NCBI GenBank assembly: GCA_018343915.1
Contig: JABRWF010000002.1
Span: forward strand, 2,046,001 to 2,110,000
Length of the DNA stretch: 64,000 bases
Origin: Agroathelia rolfsii
Lineage: Eukaryota; Basidiomycota; Agaricomycetes; Amylocorticiales; Amylocorticiaceae
Direction of reading: 5' to 3'
Of this stretch, positions 1-11,148 are shown piece by piece (position 1 is the first letter of the stretch; each line of letters begins with the position of its first letter). A program made the position numbers and the translations under genes. The notes below the pieces were generated by a model. That model was not told where the DNA came from. It searched no databases and saw only the letters and a program-made list of their open reading frames with translations.

Positions 1-75
1 GTTCACTCTGTCTCTGCTTCTATTCTGCTCTGCCCCTTCCCTTTTCTGCTATCTCTGTCTGTCCAAGACTTAATA
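1..75 (+). repeat. 3' end of an LTR of family E (truncated by window edge)
   Basis: The first 75 bases match the end of the 600-bp LTR seen complete at 49998-50597 and, inverted, at 43903-44503. The end reads CTTAATA, where the other copies end CTTAACA, a C-to-T change of the terminal CA. The LTR sits inside the Copia relic that continues to its right. Confidence 0.75.
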
Positions 76-3000
76 GTGAGGGGAACTCGGCGGGTCAACC
101 GGTAGCACTGCCACAGGGACACAAGCATGAATTAATCCCTCATCATCATTGTGATCAATGGAAGGTGGATTTTTAGTAAGATTCTCCCCCTCGCTAGGTA
201 TATTCCTGCCTATTTAGGTCAGCATTTACTGGTTTTGTATTTTGCACTTTGAAAACACTTCTTCATCAAAAACTACTATGTGATCTAAAAAGATTGTGTT
301 GTTTTTGGTGTGTATAAAGCAGTACCCTTTGACACCAGGTTGGCTGCTGAGGTATATTATTAGCTTGCTCTAAGAAGCTTGCTTATTTACTTAGACTGCC
401 TCTAGGAGGTACATATATATACTACAGCCAAAGATGCAAAGTGTGGAGATGTCTGGGACTTCTCCTTTAATGACCTTGTGAGGGGTCTTCTAGTACAATT
501 GCTGCATAGAGATGCGGTTATATACATGTACTGTGTGTTCTAGGGAGAATTTCCACTAGGAGTCTAGGAGATATATAGCATGGTGCATGGCCTTGGCCTT
601 TTCCATCAAGGTGTAGTTAAACTGCTCCGCTCTACTATTTTGTTGAGGCATGTACAGTACACTCTATAGGATTTTAATTCCTTTTGATCTGAGAAGATCT
701 AAAAATTCAGCTGACTTATATTCTCTGCCAGTGTCAGATATCCACTATTTAATTATAGAATTAAAGCAATTATTGACCATTGCAATAAAATTATGTGTGG
801 CCTTGTACACATCTGACTTCTTTTGAAGGAACTTAATCCATCTATGCAATGTATTGTCATTAAGGAAGGTGATTATATATTTGAACCAGTGATATAACTC
901 AACCAGAAATTCCTTCAGATCAGAATAAATCTTCTGGAAGTGCTTATTGTTGAAAGATTGAATATTTACAAGCTTCATATCTTTCCAATAATTCCAATAA
1001 ATACTTCAAATAATCATCTAACATCATATCATACATGATTATTTATTTCATGATTTTACAACTGTTTATTGTTGAGATATTAACAATTCTTTACATGCAT
1101 ATATTCTTTTATTTAATATTTTCAATATTTCATTATATCTAATCTTATCAGAGATAAGATTATTATATCTGAGGTCACTTGACTTTATCATTTATGAATA
1201 TCTTTTTCATAAATATTAAACAATTCCATTTAAATATTTATTTCTAAATAATCATTGTGAATATTACTAATTGATTTTTCATGCCCTAGATCCTTGCTTA
1301 TAAATTACCAAAATATTTACTAAGCAAATTCATAATATTAGTAATATTTATAAAATATTACTAATACAGATCTAATAATAGGATATTGAGATCAATAGAC
1401 ATTTTCACTTACTAATATTATACAAATTACTTACTAAGCACACAGATTGCTTACCAAGCATATTATTCAGCAAATAGGAATATTACTAAGCTGATTTATA
1501 AGCTGATTTGTAAGCAATCCTTCTTACTAAGCGGATTAGATAAGCACAGGATTGGCTTACTAATCTTGTAGAAATTAGAATATTTTGTATTATATAAGTA
1601 CCAGCAAATTTGGCTGGAAATGACAAGTTATTTTACTCGAAAATAGTGAGTTAAATAGTCTACAAGACTAGCTCCTAGAGTACTAACTTCACCCAGACTT
1701 ACAAAGTCTCCAAGACAAGACAACAAGCCTTTCCTAAAGGGAAAACAAGTAGGTAGTCTCAAAGGGACACTGGCTACAGTCTTAACTTAGGTGTAACAGA
1801 GTTACTAATTGCTTTCACAAATAGGTTTTATTGCCTTTAAACCTATAAACACCACAGACCATTAACTTTTCAAACAAGTAAGTTAGTTGTCTTTTAAATA
1901 GGTAACTAGTAGATTACAAGTAGTCTACATTACACCATTACCACTAACTTTTAACACTTATTTGTGCGTGATTCTATTAATGGAAATGGGTGGGTGTGCA
2001 TTTTACCTTCTGCACAGCCTTTACACGGCTTTTGTTCTCTTTTTGGGATCTCAATTACTTCAGGGGAGCTTTGAGTATGTTAGTGTACTTTCTAGAGCAT
2101 AGCCTTTGATAGGTGGCCTAGCTAGCAATGCATGATGTTGTAGTCAATAGTATACACATCCTCACTATACAAGGACATATGTTTGAATGGTACAGCATCT
2201 AGGACAAAAGTAGAGAGGCAAGGGCTAGAAGGTCTACCTTGTAAGAAGGGCTTACAAGATCCGGGCCAGAAGAGCTTGAGCCCTTTGTCATCACCTGATA
2301 GGGTGAATCCATTTTGTAAGAATTTCCCTATAGAGAGTAAACATACTATACCACCGGGAAGAATGTATACCAGGTGCAGCTAAATTCTCTTTTACACACC
2401 TTTGTTCATTATGTCTAAGAAGATGGTTCCCATTTTGGACACTGTTATAGGTCTTTTCATGGTTGACAGAGATAGACTCATTTAGCAGTGCCTCATCCGC
2501 TAAGTTGTTCTTGTAGGGAGTAAAGTAGAGGAATGCTCTGGTGTCTAATATCCATCTAGATGATTCTTGCTTTCCTTTTCCCTTACATTTTGTATACTTT
2601 GCAATATTAACTAAATGAATATAATTAATTACAAAAAAACTGTCAGGGACAGCATATTTTATGGGGTATGCTACGTCATCATCTGTTGGATGTGTTGTTA
2701 GTGCAAAGAATTTTTTAGCAAGGGAATGTACTTACATTGATTTCTACTCAATTTTGTCATTAGAACTATAAGAAATTCTTTCTTTAAATGGCGTACTCCT
2801 GTGATATTTGAGTAGGCATCCTTCTTTAGGGATGGGCTCCTCTAGAATCTCCATGAGCAATCTTACTCGCTTGTCATGCTTAGCTATCTTGATGTTGACA
2901 ACCTTCTGAGTAAAAACGCCCTTTTTCTTAGAACGGAGTTGGGAGATAGTATTCTGGATGTTAGGGAAGAATAGGCTACCTGCGTAGTGTGGGTAGGCCA

Positions 3001-4013
3001 GAGTCCTGAAGAACTAGGTCCAAGTGCTTGGTCCGGCAGCCAAAAAGCTTGTGATGGAGGTGCTGGTGGGCACAGGGAGCATAAAAGGACCGTCTAGCAT
3101 GACAATATTAGCAAAATTGCCAGTTTCAGAGTTAGAGTCATTGTTGGCTACTTTAGCTTGGGCCTTGCCCTTGCCTTTTTTGCCGCAATAGTTTTTCTTC
3201 TTATCATTGCCTTTCTGCTACTACTGTTTTTGAGGCTGCTGCTACTAATTAGCTTGCTGGCTGAATTTGGGGTTCTTTCTCTTTTTCTGCACCACACTCA
3301 CTTTTTGGGCCTTCTCCTACAACTTACCCACCCTAGATGTCATCTGGATTTTGGAGCATGTTTAGAGCTTCTCCTGGATTTTCTCAAATATAATGTCTGA
3401 GTGCTTCTTAATTCCTGCTAGAATGATTTCTTTTACAGAGTCCAGGCTCTATGGCAATATGTTGATAAGCCACATACCCTTGACAAACTTAGGCACATTG
3501 ACTCCTTGTGCATTGATTTAACCTATTAAATCAGCCAGTTCCTGAACTTGGACTATGATGTCCTTGTTTGGGTTAATGGCAAAGTAGGCTGTGCGTTTCT
3601 AAAGTTGGAAGATTAGGATGGGGCCTAGTCAACTAAACTTCTCCTTTAGGTGTACCCACACAAGGTAGGCATGCCTAAGGGTCTTGCACTTATTCACCAG
3701 TGATGGTGTGAGTTTGGCCTTGATACATCCCAAGGCTGAGGAATTGGTAACAAGCTATTCCTTATTTGCCATCTTCTACTTCTTCTGTCATGCCGCTTTA
3801 TCAGCGGCCAGCTTGTCTTCTACTTTGATAAATAGAACAGGCGCAAAATCTCTATTAGTAATATAGATCTAGTTACCCATGGCCTGAAGATACGTCTGCA
3901 TCTTCTTGGACCAGTCAAGGTAGTTGCCGGCACTGGCAAGGGTAGGCATATTCAAGAGGAGGGAAGTGGTGCTAGAGGATATTTTGAATGTATTCTATAA
4001 AAAGCATAATATT
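76..4013 (-). pseudogene. Copia A (copy 1) gag-pol relic
   Basis: Decayed Ty1/copia polyprotein read on the minus strand. The gag start lies near 3990 (a short Ser/Thr-rich beginning, then a NYLxWSKKM-like segment). Towards lower coordinates come a low-complexity gag end, a protease-like segment near 2300-2550 and integrase core near 560-980, where the family motif QQNGxxERFN is recognisable with changes. The RT part lies left of the window. The reading frame is broken by many stops. It is collinear with Copia A copy 2 (20838-24865), which helps define the insertion at 948-1956. It is non-functional. Confidence 0.85.
948..1956. repeat. Solo LTR, family H (AT-rich, 1009 bp)
   Basis: Begins TGTTGAAAG and ends TTTTAACA, flanked by the 5-bp target duplication CTTAT at 943-947 and 1957-1961. 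The homologous Copia A copy 2 is uninterrupted at this point, which confirms the insertion. It is very AT-rich and has no coding capacity. Only this copy is seen in the window, so the LTR identity rests on its termini and the target duplication. Confidence 0.8.
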
Positions 4014-4548
4014 TGATTAGCCTGTGTATATATACAAAGAATCATACAAAATAGAATTAAAAATAAGAACCACCTAAGCAGCATGCTGAGAAGTACAGCC
4101 ACCTAGACTACACGCACAGGAGTTCAGACCCTGCTACCCAAAAGGTGCAAGGTTACACATTCTATATATGCAAGGCTCATAACCTGATAAATAGTACCAG
4201 TTCTAAAACTAGCAGCATGTGCATCTGGCTGCCACTGCACTGTACACTACATTACATAGTGTACTATCACTATTATACTTATGTACTACATACTAATATA
4301 CACACTAGCTAATATAATCTATGTATTAAACTTACTTGAGTAAGGGGTGATAAGTAGTGAGGCTTAAGTGTGTATGTAAGTGTAAGGTGGTAGTAGTAGT
4401 TCAGGTATAAAAACTGTTATCATTAAAATATATTACTACCTTGTATATATACTGTATTTTAATCTCCTACTAAATATTGGAGCTCCGCTCCAGTTTCCCT
4501 TATTGCGTCTTTGGCACAGCCATTAGGGCGTTCTATATAGTTGCAACA
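4014..4548 (-). repeat. Copia A copy 1, 5' LTR
   Basis: About 535 bp, beginning TGTTGCAAC on the minus strand and ending GGCTAATCA next to the gag leader. It is homologous to 32527-33056 and to the nested LTR starting at 48787. It carries a characteristic GGAGCTCCGCTCC palindrome-like core near 4480-4495. It lies against the 3' part of a Gypsy D pol, so Copia A inserted into that element. Confidence 0.8.
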
Positions 4549-5183
4549 CTAGGGAAAGCAGCAGAAACTATGAAGCTATATTATGACAAAAACAAAAAAG
4601 GTTTTCTATAGCTAGAACCTAGAGCTAGAGTATGGCTGAATGTATAAAACATTAAGTTTGCTAAGCAACCAAGTAGGAAACTTAGCCCTAAAAAGCTAGG
4701 CCCCTATAAGGTGATAAAAAGAATTGGGGACCTGAATTATCAAATCAATATCCCAAAAAATTGGTATGTGCACAATGTCTTCCATATAAATCTTTTATAA
4801 CCCTACTAAGAAAGCAAGATTCTGGGTAGAACCCCAAAGAAACCCCTACTAATGGAAGTAGAAGGAGAGAAAGAATAGGAAGTTTCACGTATTAGAGATA
4901 CTTGACTCTATGGAAGATGGAAGAAGTTATAGTTCCTGGTAAAATACAAGGGTTATCCAGGAGAAAAGAGCTAGGAATTTGCCAAAGACATACACACAAA
5001 AAGGCTTATTACCCAGTTCTACAAGGAAAACCCAAGTGCTCCAAGAAGAATCTCTATAGCTACATTTAGCAAACTGCCCTTCCATAAAGTAGAGAATCTT
5101 ACACAGGTTGAGACTTTGGTTACAGATTCATGGCACTATGGATATAAGCAATTCCGGGGGAATGCCCCTTAGAAGGGGGGTAA
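4549..5183 (+). pseudogene. Gypsy D pol 3' end (integrase C-terminus and chromodomain)
   Basis: Plus-strand remnant of a chromovirus polyprotein end. Visible are the KLGPYKV segment of the integrase C-terminal (GPY/F) domain, a HNVFHINLL segment, and a chromodomain with FLVKYKGYPGE. Several Trp and Gln positions are TAG or TAA. It ends in a purine run and GGGGTAA directly before the LTR, as in Gypsy A and B. The upstream part is cut off by Copia A. Confidence 0.75.
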
Positions 5184-6925
5184 TGTTATAGGTACACCCA
5201 GACTCTCCTGATTTTTCTCAATTTTTCTATGTTTTTCTTGTATTTTTATGATTTATTTTCTATTTTATATGTCTCTTTCATTATTTAATAGCCTAATAAG
5301 GCAAAGGGTTACATGGTGCTTGGTCACATGACCAGCCATCATAGTTCCCTTGTACCGGTATCTAGTTAGTAAGCATAGTCTATTGTTAGATGTAGGATCT
5401 GTTAGCATGATATAATAAGCATGTTATTATGCTTAGTTATCCATCCATACTATTCTTAGCTTTCCTTTTTCATTTCTAAGAGGCTGTGCATGGACCTTAG
5501 CACAGCCATTGTTCATGTATATAAGGATCCTATAACGCTCTCTGAATGTCAAGAGTATACCTGACTCTTGCTATCAAAACTTAACCAGTACCTATATAAA
5601 CCTCTCTAAGATACAAGGTAGCCTGTAATGGCTGTTTTACAACTCCCAAGGCCTGGGATGCACAGGTGTACATGCCTTGTGCCCTGTCTTAACTATCACT
5701 CACTTTAGAGTGCTCCAGTCACTAAGCTTTACTCCAAGTTCACTGAACTTTCAAGTAAGGTCTACTATCACAATACCAAAGATCTTGTGTGTGCTAATAG
5801 GGGTGCAGGGTATCTTAACTATGATAAGTTTAGAGCAAAGTATTTACTTGCTTGAGTGCACTAAGCACTATGTGGGTTGTGTTGTTGCAGATGCAAATAG
5901 TCACCACAAGGGCTGGACCTATCTTATATATACACATAGGAGTAGCACTAAGCAGACTCCTACTATAAGCAGCACTAAGTACACTTATAACCCCTAAGCA
6001 TAGAGCAAAGAGGATTTTGTGAAAGAGAGGGGAAAGAGGGAGATAGGGACTCTAAAGACAAAGTTTTATTATATTAGTTACTTATTTACTACAAAGTACT
6101 ACTGTACTTACATAAAGACAAAGAGAACAAATTTGGGGTCTTTAGATAAAAGCACTATAGGATTATATACTAATTTTACCTGGTCTGTGCATCTGGTACA
6201 TGGTCTATATATAGAGGTGCTAAGTGTGATGTGATATTACACTATAGTAAGTCTATGATGGTGTCATGTTCTAGACCCATGCTCTAGACCTGCTTTACAT
6301 AATAAGTCACATGACCAGTGGTTATATAATGGCTAGTTATATGATGACTGGTCACATAACTTTGCTTAGTCATCAGGGTACTTATGTAATGTCTGCTTAT
6401 ATAATATACATATTATACACTAAAAAATAGAGAAAAATTGGAGAAAAATCAGAAAAATAATAAGAAATCTTAAATAAATTTATAGTACAGTGATCATCTC
6501 GTAACACTGAAGGCCTTAGCTTTGACCTTTTGCCTTTAGATAAGCAACAGCTTATGTAATAGTTATCTTACTAATAAAATTTGCCTTCAGGCTTATTATT
6601 CTAGCCCATCTACACCCCTGTTCTTGCACTAAGCTTAGTCAGCCTCTATATTGTAATAAGACTACATAAGCCTAAAATAAGAAAAACCCCCACAATCTCC
6701 CTTATATACGCTCCCACACCCTATGCTCCCCTTGTATATTTAAGTCCCTCAATAAACAAGGCATTTGTATGACTTAGGGATTATCCCCTTTAAGCTTAAG
6801 CCTCTAGACGTCTCAAAGGTCTAGTTTTAAAGACTACTACTAAGCATAATATACATGTCATCAGCTAACAATAGCCCACACAGAAAGTCTTATTGACTTA
6901 GAGTACACATAGGAGACTTAACAGC
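5184..6925 (+). repeat. Gypsy D LTR (interrupted)
   Basis: Begins TGTTATAGG immediately after the polypurine tract of the preceding pol. Removing the inserted solo LTR at 5547-6506 leaves roughly 780 bp. It contains a family-wide block near 6512-6595 (TTAGCTTTGACCT, GCCTTTAG/ATAAGC, TTACTAAT, TTTGCCTTCAG). The right end is uncertain: the CTTAACA at about 6919-6925 is my best guess. I could not find the expected primer-binding complement after it. Confidence 0.55.
5547..6506 (-). repeat. Gypsy B solo LTR
   Basis: A 960-bp LTR, on the plus strand reading TGTCAAGAG to CGTAACA, flanked by a perfect 5-bp target duplication CTGAA (5542-5546 and 6507-6511). Its insertion splits the Gypsy D LTR between its TATA region and its intron-like block. 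It is the same family as 18798, 19849, 49174, 54425, 57837, 59478 and 63013. Confidence 0.92.
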
Positions 6926-7285
6926 AGTATAGCTTATATTCTATAGTGTAGTGGGTTTGACACCTTTATTGTTGAGGTAGTCAAGAGTGCAAGCCTTGAT
7001 ACATGGTTATTCTACATACAAAAATAGTAGTTTTTATCTTCATACATTTCTTGTTTTAGGAGTATTCTTGGCTAGCTTGCAAGTGATGTTAGTATCTATG
7101 GTTACATTGGTTTTTTTTAAGCTATTAAAGGGAATATTACTTGAGTAGATAGACAAAAAAGACTCTAGTCACTACAAGTAGCCCAAAACAAGTAAATATC
7201 TTAGTAGAATTAGGCCTAGCTCAAAGGGCAAAAAACACTTTTATCCATTTATACAAATCACTTTGGGAGTCTCTAATAATTACTG
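6926..7285 (+). other. Non-coding leader before a Gypsy B-type gag
   Basis: No open frame. From about 7030 it matches the leader of the other Gypsy B copy (58890-59176), including the segment GGAGTATTCTTGGCTAGCTT. The part before 7030 does not match that leader well, so the junction between Gypsy D LTR and Gypsy B leader lies somewhere in 6926-7030. Confidence 0.6.
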
Positions 7286-8602
7286 TTGAGCTTGCCCATC
7301 ATTTCACACCCAGACTATAACCCTAGTCTAACCCTGGAGGAAGAAAGTGGTGAAGATACCTCTTTAGGAGAGTATGAATCCTCCAACAAGGAAAGTCCCA
7401 CTTTCCTACCTCTATTCCCCTTTGTACAAGTATCTGCCCTTCCTACCCCTTTTACCCCACGTGCATATTTTTCCATGGCTGAGCAACCCCAACCCCCTAT
7501 ACCAGTCACTAATGAAGATCTCTTGCAAATATTAGTGGCAAACTAAACCACTATAATGCAATGGATCCAAAAACAGCAAGGATCCATGTCCAAACCCAAG
7601 GAGATTAGGCACCTACCTCTCACCTTTAATAGGCAATAGATTAATTTCCACCTATTTACCCAAAAATTCCAAGCCTACTTCAAACTCAACCCTAGAGTAT
7701 ATATAACTGAGGAAGAGAAAGTTAAGTACCTCTTGGGTTTAATGGTGGATGGTGCAACTGCATAGTCTAGCTTATGGTACAATGAGATAAGACATATAGG
7801 AGAAGGAACAAGGGTAGAAGGACCTATAATATTTGCCAAAGTTCTAAGGAGTTTCAAAACATTGTTTGGAGCCTTTAACAAAAAGATTGCAGCAAGAGAC
7901 CAGCTATGAAATCTTAGACAAGGATCTACCTCCACTTGAAACTTTAGAATGGCATTCATGCTATTGGGAAGAAGGACAGGGTTATCAGACAATGATCTAA
8001 GAGAAAAATACCTGGAGAGAATGAATGTCAAACTTAGATATATTATTATAGGATGGGATAGGGATACATCCACCCTCCAACTCCTTATGAGTGCAGCACA
8101 CAATGCTAAAGTCAACCTTATGAAGGAGGAAATGTTGTCCAATTAGAGATATTGGTATAATAATAACCCATAGGTAGATCTTCAATATAGTGATCTAGAT
8201 ACTATGGATATCTTGGCAACAATCTTGGGAGGGAAACCCAAGCTATCAAAAAACCCATTCATGAGTGCAGGATCTGCTTAGCAATCCTCCCTGTTGTAAG
8301 TAGCTGCAACACAAAATTAATCTGCTACAATATCTAACAACCCCTTCTGATGAAATAACATTGTATACTACAACTGTCAAAAGAAGGGACACATTGCAAG
8401 GGATTCTTGAAGCCCCAAAGTAGACAGGGTTAAAAACAATAACCTATTCCAAAAGGTGGCTGCAACTTCATTGACACCACCAATGCCAACATCAGCAATG
8501 GATGGCTAGAATTTGTCCACCATAACATAGTAAGATTTACTCAATATACTGCAAGAATAGTGCCAAATGATTGTGGCCCTTAAAGACAAGTTAGGTTTTT
8601 AG
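7286..8602 (+). pseudogene. Gypsy B gag (copy 1), decayed
   Basis: Capsid-type polyprotein starting MSLPIISHPDYNPS, followed by an acidic and Pro-rich N-terminus, the capsid region (motif MAFMLLGRRTGLSDNDLREKYL near 7949-8010), and a remnant CCHC knuckle near 8366-8410. Several Gln and Trp codons have become TAG or TAA. Intact homologues package element RNA into cytoplasmic particles. The stop at 8600-8602 follows the degenerate slippery heptamer, so pol is expected in the -1 frame. Confidence 0.85.
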
Positions 8603-9828
8603 AATGGTTAGAGTATGAGGCTAATGCTTCTGACCAATATGTACAAAATAAAATTTCTTCTTTCTCTATTTCTTTTTCTTTCTCAATTTCTTCCTCATCT
8701 ATACAAGGTATAAATGGACAACACCTGAAAATTCCTCTTATGTTCCATGGACATTTTTCCACTATTTCTATTTCTGTAATGATTGATTCTGGAGCTTCCT
8801 CCACTTTTATTAATAAAAAATTTATAGACAAAAATAAGATAAAAACACTAAAATTACAAAAACCAATTCCTCTGTACAATATTGATAATTCACCCAATGC
8901 AATTGGATTCATCTTGGAATATGTCATCCTTTTAACCCAGATAGGTACAGAACATCAAAGGCTAGTTTTCTTAGTAGTAGATATTGGTACAGAGGATGTA
9001 ATCCTAGGTATTGATTAGTTACAACTAGAAAACCCTCTTATTAACTAGAAAAAAGGATATGTCACCCTGATAGATGACTTGCTAAAAGATGAGGAATACA
9101 AAAAAATAAATAAAATTATAAAAGATAAAGACTCTCCTCTACTATTGGCAGTAACCCTGGGTTTACTACCTCAATACCAGAAATATGCCAAAGTCTTCTT
9201 GGAAGCAGAATCCCAACAATTCCCTACTAGCAAACCCTATGACCATAAAATAGAGTTAGTAGAAGGAGCAGAAATAAAGAGAGCTAAGGTATATTCTTTA
9301 TTAATCCCAGAGTTAAAAGAATTGGATGTGTATTTAGAGGAAAACTTGGCCAAAGGATACATAAGGAAATTGCAAAGCCCTTATGTATCTCTATTTTTCT
9401 TTATTCCAAAAAAGAATGGGAAACTCAGGCCTATAGTAGATTATTGCTGACTCAATAATATTACAATAAAAAACTCCTATCCGCTTCCTCTAATCTCCTT
9501 TATTGTGGATAGACTCTCTTAGGCAAAAATATTTACCAAATTGGACTTATAATGGGGATATAATAATGTCTTAATTAAAGATAGACATCAAGAACAAGCA
9601 GCCTTCATAACCCCTTGAGGACTGTTTAAACTCCTTGTAATAACCTTTAGTTTATGCAATACCCCAGCTACTTTCTAAGCTATAATGGATGAAATATTTA
9701 CAGACCTAATTGCACAAGAATTAGTGTATGTCTATATTGATAACATTATAGTTGCTACAGCTAGCTTAGAAGAACACTAGCATTTAGTATATGAAGTACT
9801 TAAGAAATTAGCAGAAAACAATCTTTTT
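8593..9828 (+). pseudogene. Gypsy B pol (copy 1), first part: protease and RT
   Basis: In the -1 frame of gag. The retropepsin motif MIDSGASS lies at about 8779, then RT segments VPKKNGKLRP-like (near 9407) and YIDNI (near 9735), where the catalytic Asp pair of YxDD reads D-N. Stops occur at Trp and Gln positions (for example TAG for TGG after GID near 9015). The frame is cut at 9828 by Gypsy A and resumes at 16647. The insertion point lies just after the YxDD region. Confidence 0.87.
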
Positions 9829-10229
9829 TGTCATGAGTTGGAATTTTTCGGCGTTTCTTCTGTACTATTTGGACTACAATTTCTTTTCTTATTTTCTTTA
9901 TTTCTCCTTTTACCCCCTAAGGGCGTAGACTGTAGGCAATGCAGAAGCCATGATTGGCCCTCATGTGTCTAAGTGCTGCGCTACAGGATTAGGTAACGAG
10001 GCTGTGCGCATTTTCTACATTCAACCATCAGACGCACAGTCCGGAATTCTAGAACATTCCATCTACTGAACAATTCCTAGCAGATACCGGTTCTGCTCCG
10101 TTCCACGGCGTTCCGAACGGTTGCCCGTCAGAGCTAGGGTAAACGTTCTTCCCCGCATGTGATATTTTAAGTCTTCTAACTCCACTGTGGCATAGCCTCG
10201 CTAGCACAGCACGGACCATTCGGAAAACA

Positions 10230-10237
10230 TATAAATA
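10230..10237 (+). promoter_or_regulatory. TATA box of Gypsy A LTR promoter
   Basis: TATAAATA, 35 nt upstream of the self-primer segment at 10265-10275, which places the expected transcript start at the first base of that segment. Equivalent boxes lie at the same spacing in the Gypsy B LTR (58154-58160) and in Gypsy C (near 33533). The start site itself is inferred. Confidence 0.7.
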
Positions 10238-10264
10238 GTGCATGTAGTTCTTACCTGGAGGCTT

Positions 10265-10275
10265 AGCTTTGTTCT
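10265..10275 (+). promoter_or_regulatory. Self-primer segment (predicted 5' end of the Gypsy A RNA)
   Basis: AGCTTTGTTCT is the exact reverse complement of 10621-10631, just downstream of the 5' LTR; the match extends to 12 nt with the preceding T. In the Tf1 retrotransposon the first 11 nt of the RNA fold back onto such a site and prime minus-strand synthesis. The position relative to the TATA box fits that mechanism. Confidence 0.75.
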
Positions 10276-10287
10276 CTTCGCCTTCAG

Positions 10288-10343
10288 GTAAGTAACAACC
10301 CAGTTCTGTATTTCCAGTAAACTAATCAAATCTTCGCCTTCAG
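10288..10343 (+). other. Intron-like segment in Gypsy A LTR (56 bp)
   Basis: Starts GTAAGT, has CTAAT at 10322-10326 as a possible branch point, and ends CTTCAG. The 13-14 nt before the donor (TCTTCGCCTTCAGG) recur exactly at the acceptor, so donor and acceptor sit in the two copies of a direct repeat. The same arrangement is in Gypsy B (58212-58272), Gypsy C (33590-33643) and Gypsy D. Splicing is not shown. The full-length genomic RNA must keep it, so it could also be a structural element of the leader. Confidence 0.45.
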
Positions 10344-10618
10344 GGTTCACATTTCCCTTGGCCTAGCCAAGTCCATCGCTCCCCTCTCACTCTTTCTCTC
10401 CCTCCCCTACTAAGTAAGGCGTGAAGCCCCTTAGTATAAGATAAGATATATAGGTGCGAAGCCATAAGAAGTAGACTACAGTAAACTAGGAGTGATTACG
10501 AGTAAGAACGAGCCAAGAGTACCGTTGCGAAGACCTCAATAGATAAAGGTTTTTGTAGTCAGGGAAAACTCGTCCTTACGGTTCTTTGTAATAAAGTCAA
10601 GAGGGTGAACCCTTGACA

Positions 10619-11148
10619 TTAGAACAAAGCTACCAGATTCCCTTGGACTTCCACGGTCCGAGAAGGTGCGAGTGACGATTGCACACGAAGAGCATTTTTC
10701 TACTTTTACAAAAAAAAGAAACTTTTCTGAACACGTAAGCAGTAAACTACTTCGGGAAGCAATTGTATAGTGCCCTCCAAAGCCTATTCACAACCCCGTC
10801 TAGACAGCAATAGGGAGTACGCTCCTCCTGATTTGCTGGCTGTATCCGAAGCACAAAAAGGACCTCATACGTCCTGTGTTCTAGGAGCTCCTCTTTAGGA
10901 GTTAAAGTTTATTACTGCTAAGCGTGAGAGGCGCCTTTTCCACCCTCCCCTGCCTTTACCTTTTTTTGCGTGACCTTTGGCATGATTACTATACGGGCAA
11001 GCTCTAGCCCCGGCCGAAGAAGAAAATCCCGTTCCCCGCTTTTGGTAACCCTAACTAGGGTGACGAAGAAGAACGATTCACACTCCTGGTACTTAGCTAC
11101 CATTATACGCCCTACCACCGATCATCCTCCCACCCAACAAATTTAGCC
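10619..11148 (+). other. Gypsy A leader with primer-binding site at 10621-10631
   Basis: Non-coding. It opens with TT and then AGAACAAAGCT, the complement of the LTR self-primer. No TGG-start tRNA primer-binding site is visible. Leader sequence near 10630-10700 is also recognisable after the Gypsy C LTR (33942-34020), so the leaders are related. Confidence 0.75.

Larger units (their letters stand above)
9829..10618 (+). repeat. Gypsy A copy 1, 5' LTR
   Basis: TGTCATGAG to CTTGACA, 790 bp. It contains the TATA box, the self-primer and the intron-like block listed separately. Differences from the 3' LTR include one site where the ancestor, preserved in copy 2, is CGCG-like and each LTR has lost a CpG in a different direction (TG against CA). 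Confidence 0.95.

Noticed and set aside
10049..10243. 64-codon frame on the minus strand, repeated in all Gypsy A LTRs
   Set aside because: It lies wholly in LTR sequence, antisense to the element, and has no resemblance to a known protein. Its conservation follows from the LTR being duplicated.
11040..11070. Telomere-like CCCTAA/TAGGG in the Gypsy A leader
   Set aside because: Only one copy of each unit occurs, inside a leader shared by both Gypsy A copies; there is no array.
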